A DNA stretch of 64,000 nt from Pycnopodia helianthoides (Eukaryota; Echinodermata; Asteroidea; Forcipulatida; Asteriidae), in the NCBI GenBank assembly GCA_032158295.1, contig CM063252.1:17318036-17382035 (forward strand). Reading direction: 5' to 3'. This document shows positions 56,301 through 64,000 of the stretch, one piece after another; within the stretch, counting starts at the first letter, position 1, and every line of letters begins with the position of its first letter. The notes below the pieces were generated by a model that saw nothing but the letters and a program-made list of their open reading frames with translations, had not been told where the DNA came from and searched no databases. A program made the position numbers and the translations under genes.

Positions 56301-59300
56301 CCCTCTATCCTCCTGACGGACACAGACCGGAGGGTCAACCCTCTCTCTCCCGAAGGACACAGACCGGAGAGTCAACCCTCTATCCTCCCGATGGACACAG
56401 ACCGGAGGGTCAACCCTCTATCCTCCCGATGGACACAGACCGGAGGGTCAACCCTCTATCCTCCCGATGGACACAGACTGGAGGGTCAACCCTCTATCCT
56501 TCCGATGGACACAGACTGGAGGGTCAACCCTCTATCCTTCCGATGGACACAGACCGGAGGGTCAACCCTCTATCCTCCCAATTGACACAGACTGGAGGGT
56601 CAACCCTCTATCCTCCCGACGGACACAGACCGTAGGGTCAACCCTCTATCCTCCTGATGGACACAGACCGAAGGGTCAACCCTCTCTCCTCCGATGGACA
56701 CAGACCGGAGGGTCAACCCTCTATCCTCCCGATGGACACAGACCGGAGGGTCAACCCTCTCTCCTCCCGATGGACACAGACCGGAGGGTCAACCCTCTAT
56801 CCTCCTGATGGACACAGACTGGAGGGTCAACCCTCTCTCCTCCCGATGGACACAGACTGGAGGGTCAACCCTCTATCCTCCCGACGGACACAGACTGGAG
56901 GGTCAACCCTCTATCCTCCCGACGGACACAGACCGGAGGGTCAACCCTCTCTCCTCCCGAAGGACACAGACCGGAGGGTCAACCCTCTATCCTCCCGATG
57001 GACACAGACCGGAGGGTCGACCGTCTATCCTCCTGATGGACACAGACCGGAGGGTCAACCCTCTATCCTTCCGATGGACACAGACTGGAGGGTCAACCCT
57101 CTATCCTTCCGATGGACACAGACCGGAGGGTCAACCCTCTATCCTCCCGATTGACACAGACTGGAGGGTCAACCCTCTATCCTCCCGACGGACACAGACC
57201 GTAGGGTCAACCCTCTATCCTCCTGACGGACACAGACCGGAGGGTCAACCCTCTTCCTCCCGATGGACACAGCCGGAGGGTCAACCCTCTATCCTCCCGA
57301 TGGACACAGACCGGAGGGTCAACCCTCTATCCTTCCGATGGACACAGACCGGAGGGTCAACCCTCTATCCTTCCGATGGACACAGACCGGAGGGTCAACC
57401 CTCTATCCTCCCGATTGACACAGACTGGAGGGTCAACCCTCTATCCTCCTGACGGAAACAGACCGGAGGGTCAACCCTCTATCCTCCTGACGGACACAGA
57501 CCGGAGGGTCAACCCTCTATTCTCCCGACGTCGGGAGGATAGAGGGTTTGATTATCGCAACTATCAGGTGAGATTGTTTAGGCATAAGCGTCAGCATGGT
57601 CGGCGTGCACGTTTGTAACGGTCAAAGGTTACACATAAACGGAATTTAGAAGTACAGGAACATATACCTTTAAAGATTGACGAGATATTTGAAGATTATT
57701 TTTGATACTTGATTTAATGATCACCATGGCCAGTCTGCCATCTTGAAAACAAATCCCAGCATGCATCTGCCATGCAAGTACAAAGGTCAATAATAAAAGG
57801 ATGGAGCGCCTTCAGAGCAAACTAAAGACAAAGTAATGTCACATCAAGATAATGTGTATGATAGGTATTTGTATTACCTCTTCACGTTTACATAGGCCAA
57901 TTATGTGGCATTGATGGGATTCATTTTTAATTTTCATAATTATTTTATTTTTTTAAGAATATTGTTTTTCCATGAATTTTATATTCAACTTCCAAGTTGA
58001 ATTTTCCGGAACATCTGATTTTTTTAGCATGGGGGGGAGGTGATCCGGAGATTGATTTTAAAGATGTTTTTTTTTCAAGAATTCTGCAATAATTTTTATT
58101 TTCATATGAGTGGGTGGGATTTTAAGTAAATGAATAGGGGGGCGGGCGGGGTGAAAATGGGGTAAGTTACTGGGGGTAATAAATTGCAATGCGATTGCTA
58201 TAGTGAAATAAACACGGGTTGGAAAGTTGACCACCATCTTGAAATCCAAGGAAGGTATTCATAAGTCATCAACAAATAAAAGTTTGAAAATGGCCTTGGT
58301 GCCCTTTCAGTTGGCCTTGGTGCCCCTTTCCAAGTGGCTTTGACCCTCTGAAGCTTAAGGTTGAGGCCTGCTACTTTTCCAAAACGTTTCTTTTGTGGGG
58401 AGATATTCTTTTTGACCTTTTCAGACAGGCCTTATTAAGACTCTTACTCTTTGGGCCCACACTGCTATCCATGCCCATCTGTATACATTGTATTAGCCTA
58501 CCGGTGCTACTCTGCAATTGGAAGTTATTAGATGTGAGATATTTTCTGTAGTAGAAAATGCTATATCAGTAGGGGTTTCCTAATCAACGAAGAAAATACT
58601 TACTTCTGATAACACCCTTCCTTTGCAACCACACCTTAATGAGCTTCAGATGAAAAACAGGGGAGAGTTCTCTGACTGGTGTGGCATGCAGTTGGGCTAT
58701 GTGTAACAGGGCTTTGTTTTTGTGCAGCCAACTTTGTGTGTATGTTCGATGGAATTGCAATTTAGATATAACCAAAGCAGTTGATCCTGACGATTTGTCT
58801 CCTCGGTTGCTTAAGGAGTGTGTTCATCAGGGTTCAATTTTATGGCTCTGCTTACTGCGGAGTTCTTTGCTTATGCTGCCTGTAAAGCACATAATTCTAT
58901 GGGTAGAATTCCTTGGTAAGCACAGCCAAGAAATTTGGCCCCTGTCGTTTTTCCCTGAAGTTCTTGTCTCTGAGTACTTAAGAACTTCCCATGTATAGAC
59001 CCATTTCACAATGCGCAGCGCACTCACACGCGCCTATCCTGTCCGCCATTTTGGAAGTCAAAATCGTGCACAAAAACAAATGCAGAAAAGATTTCACTCC
59101 CAAAATGACGCGCATTGTTCGGAGTGCGTTCCGCGTTGTGCAAGGGGGCTATACATGTAGATATCAATAGACCCCCATGCATAATGCGAAACGCAACAAA
59201 TACGCTGAGGTCACGCGCACCTTTTTACGCACAAAGAACAGCTATCGTCCAATGATCTGCCTCCTTTAGGGATGGTGCTTCTTGAGAGTGTGACGTAATA

Positions 59301-62300
59301 TGCAAGTGGTCTATTGGTTGATACATGTATTTTGTCCCACTTTTTGAGGAAAATTACAAAAGTAATGTAGAAAATTAAAGACAAGGTTTTTAACTTTGCC
59401 TGTGTTCGAAATTGTCTCTGAGTCGCAGAGTGAACCCATGTAATGACTATTTACATTTGTCTATAAGTCTGTTAAATCAAAATTTAAAGTTTGAGTTTAA
59501 AGTCAAACTCGAGCTAAATGTTTAAGTTTAGAACTGGACTTGATATAAATTTCTTCATACGTACATAACTGAAATAGTGAGGGATTGTATGTTTAATTTG
59601 TTGCAGGGATGAGGCTTGCGGTTTCTGCTATGTCAACGATGTAGTTCTTGGTATTCTTAAACTCAGGGAGAAGTTTGATCGAGTTTTGTATCTTGACCTT
59701 GATCTTCACCATGGAGATGGTAAATATAGTTGGCCCTCTTTGGTTGATATTAATAGTGATACATACATTGTACAAGGTTTGAGACCAGGGACCAGATTCA
59801 CAAAACTTTACTAAAGATTACTTGCATCATGCGTAATTATTTTTTTATTTTTGTATGTGTCCGCATAAAAAGTTGCCTGTTTAAGGCACCATTTGTAATA
59901 ATTATATGAACCCATTAATTCAAAGCTACCACCAAATTGGCAAAATTAAAATTGAATGTGCGCATTTATAACATGGTCCATTGACTAATCTACAAGGTGC
60001 ATGGCAGATGTACAGTGTACCTGTTGTATCAAAAGTGTAATACAATAATGGCACTACAGAGAAGCGGGTATTGAAGTCAATTTTTTTAGAGAAGAGGAAG
60101 AAGTTTCTTACTGAGTGGAAAAGAGGGAAGACTTGCTGCGACCGAGATTTGCCACGATAAGAAATTGAACCACAATCATAAAACTGCAGTACAGTGAGTC
60201 GATATCTTTCTCCTATTAGATCAGTTATAAAAAAAAAATTAAAATTTGAATAAATTTATACTGAGTAGAAAGTTTTGCACCAACAAATTCAGCAAGCGGA
60301 TGGAACTTTTTACAGCATACTATTTCTCTTCAAAGTTTTGAGGTGTTCACGCAATACAAGCATGAACACATCTTCTTCTTCTTCTTCTTCTTCTTCTTCT
60401 TCTGATGGCACAGTTTTGATGACGTCATCAGGTGTTGAGTTTCAAGGTTTTCTAATTTGAAAAAGAAACAATTGCTATTCGCTATTTCATTGAATTTGAA
60501 AGCTATTGTTCATAGTTAGGCATCTGATAGTTCAAGACTGGGGCAATATTTGAAAAGTTAATGCCAAAATTGTACGACCTTTCCTTCCGGGTCGTTACCC
60601 TAGGTCAAAGTTTGCCTTTGTTTGTTTTTGTCAACATTTAACCTCATCAGACAATTGAACCTCATTATCGAGATGACACAATCTTGATGATGTCATGATG
60701 ATGTTATCGAGTAAAAGTAAAAAAATTACATGAAATCAAAGTTTTTATTTTGTAAAAAATCATAACTGATGAACCACATGTTGGATTTTTACAATCTACA
60801 CATCATCGGACAGGTCACTAAAATTTCAACATGAGATCTTGACCTTGACTTCTGGTTCAGATGGGAATTTGAACATTTAAAAAACTCATAACTCAAAAAC
60901 TACTAATCATTTCTGCATAATTTGTGCATCAGGTTGTATATCTGTGATCCTGCTTAAACATTTGCACAGAGATGACAACATTTATATCTTTACATCTGGT
61001 TGAAACCGGCATTAATGCGCAAGTATTAGTTTACCCTTTCATAACGCATGAGAGCGGACTAACACGTGTACATATACATGTATATTGAACCTATATAGTT
61101 CAGTTTACATCAGCTACTTGGAGGAATACATTAAGCATCGCTGTTAAACTGTTATTGCCTACCTAAGGATAATTCATCTAATATTTGAAAAATTCATAAC
61201 TCCTGAACCACACATTGGATTTTTACAATCCATTTATCATCTGAAAGGTCTTAATACACTTAACAAATACCACACAGTGTGACCTCATTTAATCTTGACT
61301 TCTAGTTCAGTTAATCGGAAGTTAATGTTTTTAATATTTGAAAAAATCAGAACTCCTTTACAACACATCGGATCTATACAATTTATACATCATTGTTAAG
61401 GCCTTCAAAAAGTCAAAAAAACGCTTCACAAAGTGTGAACCATTTGATCTTGACTTCTGGTCAAACCAGAAGTTGATAATTTGTTTTAAAAAAAATATTT
61501 AACTCCTGAACCAAACATTGGATTTTTACAATCTATAAATCATCGTCTTCACAAAATTTGATACACGCTACACAAAGTCTGACTCCAATTGACCTTGACT
61601 TCCGGTTCAAACCGGAAGTTGAGGTTTTATATTGAAAAAATCTAACTCCTGAACGAGACATTGGATTGATAAGGTCAAATGTCATCACCAATTTTTTCAA
61701 TCCCAATTTTATGACATCACTCACGAACCCCTTGTTTTTGTGATTTACAAAAACTGAATGTCTAGTTTTTATTTGAACTTCTCTGTGGCACGAAACAATT
61801 TAAAAATGCCACCATAACAGCCTAGTGGCCCACTTAATTAGTTTGGAAATTTGAGTGGGATTTTAGAGTGGTGGTATTTGATTGGGGTTATTTGAATTGG
61901 GTATTTGAGTGGAATATTTGAGTTGGGTATTCGAGTGGGGGTATTTGATTTGGGTATTTAAGTTGATTATTTGAGTTAGGTATTTGATTCCGGGTTTTTG
62001 AGTGGGGGTATTTGAGTTGGGTAATTGAGTTAGGTTTTTGAGTTGAGTGTTTGAGTTGCATTGGGATGGGGGGCAGAGGGGACAATTACAAATTTTTGCG
62101 TTCTATATTATGAAGAAACAGTCTCTTACTCCTGTCGTGGTGTTTGAGCGTGAAGTCAGGCTTTTCGCTTTTTCTCACCCATATACTCATTCTTTGCTGA
62201 GGTGTAAAAAAGGCAATTTCAACAACTTTTTTTCCTTTTATTTGATCTCTTTGGAACTCCTTGCCTGGTGCATGGTTACCCCCCATCCTACAATCTATAC

Positions 62301-62963
62301 TGTTTTTTTCCTTTTATTTGATCTCTTTGGAACTCCTTGCCTGGTGCATAGTTACCCCCCATCCTACAATCTATACTGTTTTTGTCCTTTTATTTGATCT
62401 CTTTGGAACTCCTTGCCTGGTGCATAGTTACCCCCCATCCTACAATCTAGACTGTTTTTTTCCTTTTATTTGATCTCTTTGGAACTCCTTGCCTGGTGCA
62501 TGGTTACCCCCATCCTACAAACTATACTGTTTTTTTCCTTTTATTTGATCTCTTTGGAACTCCTTGCCTGGTGCATAGTTACCCCCCATCCTACAATCTA
62601 TACTGTTTTTTTCCTTTTATTTGATCTCTTTGGAACTCCTTGCCTGGTGCATAGTTACCCCCCATCCTACAATCTATACTGTTTTAAGAGGTACATCATT
62701 ATCTACTTTCAGCTTCCCCGAGTTGTTTTGATCTTTAATGTTTTCTTCATGTAGCTACATGTATGTACCAAGTGTGGCTTTTACAGTAGCTTGGTTTTGG
62801 GTGAACTTATATTTAAAAAAAAATAAGAAAAAAAAAATTGTAATAATAATAATGAATTTCAGCACTTGATATCATTATTTTGAAGGTGTGGAGGATGCAT
62901 TTTGCTATACCCCCAAGGTTCTGACATGCTCTTTTCACAAGTACTGTCCAGGATTCTTCCCAG
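44517..62963 (+). CDS. HDAC8: Histone deacetylase 8, N-terminal half (five coding exons, gene continues off the right edge)
   Basis: HDAC8 is a class I zinc-dependent lysine deacetylase whose best-known substrate is the cohesin subunit SMC3. Five exons join in frame to about 461 residues. The catalytic part aligns with human HDAC8 (numbering from memory): TLLKVPKR keeps Lys33 and Arg37 of the internal channel; GYDCP keeps Asp101 and Cys102; [10 protein letters not shown] keeps His142/His143; GFCYVND keeps Phe152 and Cys153; [11 protein letters not shown] keeps the zinc ligands Asp178 and His180; GFFPG keeps Phe208. Asp267 and Tyr306 lie in exons beyond the window. Splice phases are consistent at all four junctions. 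Unlike the human protein, which has about 16 residues before the fold, this one has about 250 (see the first coding exon). Confidence 0.95.
45760..46700 (+). repeat. Repeat family E, copy in HDAC8 intron 1
   Basis: It starts GGGGTTTCGGTAGGTGGAAC and contains several diverged units with 'TTCAGGAGATATGAT', 'TGTTTGGACCGGAAGGAAAGG' and 'ACATGTGGTTCA'. It ends near AAACACTAGGTGTTCGGGTA (about 46,715), which may start another copy. Confidence 0.65.
47335..47860 (+). repeat. Repeat family H, three units of about 165-180 bp
   Basis: A (GT)n tract (47,341-47,362) precedes units with CATTCAAACCGGGGACC, AACAAAAGAGGACAATAGGG, TCCCCAGTTGG and GCAGGTGTTTACACACTTG. The open frames on both strands are products of the repeat. 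Confidence 0.75.
48180..48515. repeat. Cluster of TAACGGAATTACG motifs in both orientations
   Basis: CGGTAACGGAATTACG (about 48,208), CGTAATTCCGTTACTGTAAT then TCCGTTACC (about 48,327) and TTAACGGAATTACG (about 48,495) occur within 320 bases of HDAC8 intron 1. It may be the ends of small TIR elements. Confidence 0.5.
48840..49410 (+). repeat. Repeat family H, second block in intron 1
   Basis: It contains GTGTGTGTGAGCGTGTCTGT and ACCTTATGGAGACCAAGAAC ... GGGGTGCTCCACAAGGAA, shared with 29,360-29,460. Confidence 0.65.
49529..49705. repeat. Long hairpin (fold-back MITE)
   Basis: CACGCTGTGATGGGG, TTTTGTACACC and GGGGGCGAATGGCACC pair with their inverses across a 15-base loop. Outer arms (AGTATACAATTGTCATGATT / inverse) are more diverged. 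Confidence 0.85.
50316..50505 (+). CDS. HDAC8: HDAC8 coding exon 2
   Basis: The exon begins at the acceptor ACTATAG and reads [17 protein letters not shown], then the loop-rich THKEDL-type region and ends QQFGLG in phase 1 at GTTAGT. It corresponds to human HDAC8 from Ala38. Using this acceptor keeps phase 0 with the previous exon; a second AG four bases downstream (GCAG) would shift the frame. The position of human Ser39 is Gly. The loop [17 protein letters not shown] is acidic and several residues longer than in the human enzyme. Confidence 0.94.
50532..50696. mobile_element. MITE (family D-like) inside HDAC8 intron 2
   Basis: Ends TAGATGGATTGCAATACGCG and its inverse form a TIR of about 32 bases (to ..TCAT/..GGCCGCCAT). 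It fills half of the 340-base intron. Confidence 0.8.
50846..50987 (+). CDS. HDAC8: HDAC8 coding exon 3
   Basis: Acceptor TTTTTCTGCAG, donor GTAAAA; enters in phase 1, leaves in phase 2. It encodes [20 protein letters not shown], then the helix [11 protein letters not shown] and ends [11 protein letters not shown] plus the first two bases of an Arg codon. It carries Asp101 (substrate backbone binding), Cys102, and the tandem catalytic histidines of the charge relay. The human Ser of INWSGGW is Cys here. Confidence 0.96.
51140..51240 (+). repeat. MITE family C fragment
   Basis: AATAAAATAGTGACGATGAGGTC and GATAAAGGACCGAGCTGAAG match the element at 36,260-36,723. Confidence 0.55.
51241..53700. 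other. HDAC8 intron 3, first part: no gene recognised
   Basis: 51,786-51,830 (GCTCAGTAGTCTGGTGGTAA then GACATTTGCTTCTAGAA) looks like the 5' half of a tRNA-derived SINE. 52,262-52,300 has AAACACTAGGCTAGGTGTTC, a family E-like edge. Otherwise nothing is recognised. Confidence 0.35.
53700..54490 (+). repeat. Repeat family E, copy in HDAC8 intron 3
   Basis: It has GTGTGACGTCATCAGGTTTC, 'ATTTCCGGTACAAACAGGAAG', 'ACTTCCGGTTTCGACTGGAAG' and ends near AAGACGTCATCAAAGCGG. Both orientations of the CCGGAAGT core are present. Confidence 0.65.
54791..55970. repeat. Minisatellite, about 26 copies of a 45-bp unit
   Basis: The unit is GTCTGCTCCAGTTGAAAGCC + ACATGAGATACTTTATGTAACTCAG. Variants differ at a few sites (GTTGAAAGCC / GTTGACAGCC; GTCTGCTCC / CTCTACTCC / GTCTCTTCC). 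Because 45 is a multiple of three, two minus-strand frames stay open with 15-residue repeats (for example [15 protein letters not shown]); these are not evidence of a gene. It lies in HDAC8 intron 3. Confidence 0.95.
56243..57575. repeat. Minisatellite of 38-bp units bounded by terminal inverted repeats
   Basis: About 33 units of CCTCCCGATGGACACAGACC + GGAGGGTCAACCCTCTAT (for example starts at 56,356, 56,394, 56,432, 56,470). Each unit contains the palindrome GAGGGTCAACCCTC. The array is flanked by TGCGAAAATCATAACCCTCT...CCTCCCGA on the left and its inverse (TCGGGAGGATAGAGGGTTTG, ATTATCGCA) on the right. All three plus frames stay open because 38 bases cycle the frame; the predicted [15 protein letters not shown] proteins are artefacts. 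Confidence 0.92.
57576..58993. other. HDAC8 intron 3: LINE scrap and unrecognised sequence
   Basis: Around 58,765-58,830 one frame reads [20 protein letters not shown], similar to the 'SKA-GPDGLSPRLLK' block of non-LTR reverse transcriptases. The rest shows nothing. Confidence 0.4.
58994..59153. mobile_element. MITE family D, copy 2
   Basis: TATAGACCCATTTCACAATG CGCAGCGCACTC and the inverse of TATAGCCCCCTTGCACAACG form the TIR. Confidence 0.75.
59165..59316. mobile_element. MITE family D, copy 3
   Basis: CAATAGACCCCCATGCATAA and the inverse of CAATAGACCACTTGCATATT bound 152 bases, only 11 bases from copy 2. Confidence 0.7.
59607..59719 (+). CDS. HDAC8: HDAC8 coding exon 4
   Basis: The 113-base exon lies after an 8.6-kb intron. 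Acceptor TAATTTGTTGCAG, donor GTAAAT. It reads [20 protein letters not shown] and then [18 protein letters not shown], matching human HDAC8 closely. It holds Phe152, Cys153 and the zinc ligands Asp178 and His180. Both cysteines of the reported Cys102-Cys153 redox pair of the human enzyme are kept. Confidence 0.96.
60240..61770 (+). repeat. Repeat family E, long copy in HDAC8 intron 4
   Basis: A CTT microsatellite (60,369-60,402), then TTTTGATGACGTCATCAGGT and several diverged units of about 145-155 bases with AACTCCTGAACCACACATTG, GATTTTTACAATC and TGACCTTGACTTCCGGTTCA AACCGGAAGTTGA. TTGACTTC cores lie at about 61,294, 61,449 and 61,594. Confidence 0.75.
61830..62075. repeat. Simple GTATTTGAGTTGG-type repeat
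   Basis: About a dozen diverged copies of a 12-17 base unit, GTATTTGAGTTGG / GTATTTGAGTGGG, which explain the low-complexity frame on the minus strand. Confidence 0.85.
62100..62830 (+). repeat. LINE 1 family 3' end with six-copy 76-bp amplification
   Basis: The fragment starts with GTGTTTGAGCGTGAAGTCAG (as at 2,870). GATCTCTTTGGAACTCCTTG begins units at 62244, 62320, 62396, 62472, 62547 and 62623, that is 76 bases apart (75 once). Each ends CATCCTACAATCTATACTGT. The single-copy end (TTTTAAGAGGTACATC ... AAGTGTGGCTTTTACAGTAG) then continues as in other copies. It ends 55 bases before HDAC8 exon 5. Confidence 0.92.
62886..62963 (+). CDS. HDAC8: HDAC8 coding exon 5 (last one inside the window)
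   Basis: The 78-base exon follows CATTATTTTGAAG, a weak polypyrimidine acceptor, and ends at GTGAGT. It reads [20 protein letters not shown] and then PGFFP plus one base of Gly. The human counterpart is VEDAF...VMTVSLHKFSPGFFPG. Phe207/Phe208 of the active-site rim are present. Remaining exons (with Asp267 and Tyr306) must lie to the right. Confidence 0.95.
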
Positions 62964-63690
62964 GTGAGTTTGTTTGACATTTAATATTTTGACTGTGTAA
63001 GCATAACTAGGTGACACCATCATAATGAGAAGTTCAACACTTTGCAATCAGATACTATGCTTCTTATCAAGGTAAACCTTACTGCTGACTCAGGGATACA
63101 TGTAGATTGTTCCATTATATGGAAGTTCTGTAAAGAGTGTGTTTAGTTATGAGTACATGCAGTGACGGCTAAAGGAAGTTATCCAAACGAGGTAAAATCG
63201 GTAACTGGGAATAACTTTTCCAAGCAAGACTGGGGCACTTGTGTTATCGAGGGTGAGTGTTATTGAGGGGTCTCCACTGTCTGTGGTAATGGTTGAATGG
63301 TAATGGTAGAAGGTGACTTGTGGTGAACAGAGTGCAACACAACCTTTTGTGGCTCTTTTTTTTATACTCCCTAAGTACGCAGAATCATTGGGTGATATGT
63401 CGTGGCATTTGTTTCATTGAACGTAATAGTGTAATAAATGGTCACGTTTGATAATTTGTCAAGGAATTTTCTCCTAGTGGTATTCAAAAATTTACGTTTC
63501 CTGAAGTGTTAGCTAAATGATTTTAAAGCCATTGACTATTTAGCTAAATAGTCTGTGGTCGTTTTGCTGGGAAATGCTTACTGTCAGTTTTTTTATTCTT
63601 GTGAGTTTTTTTATTCATATAATTATTTTGTGTTCATGTTATGTTTTGTGTTGCGCATAGAGGCTCCTGCATAATGCGCTGTATAAATGT
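62964..63690. other. HDAC8 intron 5 start, nothing recognised
   Basis: 63,640-63,695 (TTGCGCATAGAGGCTCCTGC ATAATGCGCTGTATAAATG) resembles the 3' end of a CR1/L2-type element. Otherwise no signature. Confidence 0.4.
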
Positions 63691-63699
63691 TTTGTATAA

Positions 63700-64000
63700 T
63701 TGGGGGTTTCGGTAATCCACCGAAACCACCTTTGTTTTCGTCAAGATTTGTTCTATTTTTTGATATTCATGCAATCATGCAATCTGAGCACGAACACCTC
63801 ATTGATTTGGTTCTGTTTTTGTTGTTGTTTTTTTCATCTTCTTCTTCTTCTTCTTCCACGGAACTCTTCTCTAGAGCATACCTCAAGATTGAAATTGAAT
63901 TGAACATTGAAACTCATCAGACAATTGAACCTCAATATGAGGAAAAACTTGATGACGTCATGATGACATCATCAGGTGTTGATTTACAAGGGTTTTAAAG
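63700..64000 (+). repeat. Repeat family E, start of a copy running off the window
   Basis: GGGGGTTTCGGTAATCCACC + GAAACC hairpin, a TTC microsatellite (63,835-63,857), then GATGACGTCATGATGACATC + ATCAGGTGTTGATTTACAAG. Same order as in 60,240 on. Confidence 0.8.

Noticed and set aside
56010..57618. Several long plus-strand frames with [11 protein letters not shown] / [10 protein letters not shown] repeats
   Set aside because: The 38-bp array keeps all three frames open by chance of its unit sequence; frames overlap each other.
62047..62754. Frames with repeated SLELLAWC...
   Set aside because: They come from the 76-bp amplification of a LINE 3' end.

Overview
The window is nuclear DNA from an animal. 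It holds two conserved, intron-bearing metazoan genes in a dense background of non-LTR retrotransposon remnants, DNA transposons, fold-back elements and minisatellites. The repeat types (CR1/L2- and Jockey-like LINEs, hAT, pogo-like and TTAA-target elements, many CCGGAAGT-type repeats, abundant TACATGTA) suggest a marine invertebrate deuterostome, most plausibly an echinoderm. This is an inference; no species can be named from the sequence alone.

Layout. From 1 to about 14.6 kb there are three broken LINEs, a fold-back element carrying two histone-type 3'-end signals (8091-8305), and a nested transposon block (9504-14511) in which an hAT element with a perfect 8-bp target duplication sits inside a pogo-like element. 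From 14.6 to 33.7 kb, on the minus strand, lie six coding exons of CTP synthase (CTPS). They cover the start codon and about 290 residues of the synthetase domain; the glutaminase half lies beyond the left edge. The introns hold a Jockey-like LINE, several TIR elements, a 69-bp tandem array, a tRNA-derived element and a long inverted repeat. From 33.7 to 44.5 kb is the divergent intergenic region, full of short TTAA-target MITEs and fold-backs. From 44.5 kb to the right end, on the plus strand, are the first five coding exons of HDAC8, again running off the window. Its introns contain a 45-bp minisatellite, a 38-bp minisatellite enclosed by terminal inverted repeats, a 76-bp amplification of a LINE 3' end, and many copies of a repeat rich in TGACGTCA and CCGGAAGT motifs.

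How the genes relate. CTPS (pyrimidine nucleotide synthesis) and HDAC8 (zinc lysine deacetylase) are transcribed away from each other, with about 10.8 kb between coding starts. No functional link is evident. Both gene models rest on protein conservation plus consensus splice sites in consistent phase at every junction.

Most notable points: (1) HDAC8 has an N-terminal extension of about 250 residues built from three degenerate copies of one module, and the position of human Ser39 is Gly. (2) A fold-back element carries a histone stem-loop plus a purine-rich downstream element in each arm. (3) The target sites of two transposons can be proved from within the window: a perfect 8-bp duplication for the hAT, and a paralogous empty site for the pogo-like element. 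(4) A minisatellite is bounded by terminal inverted repeats.
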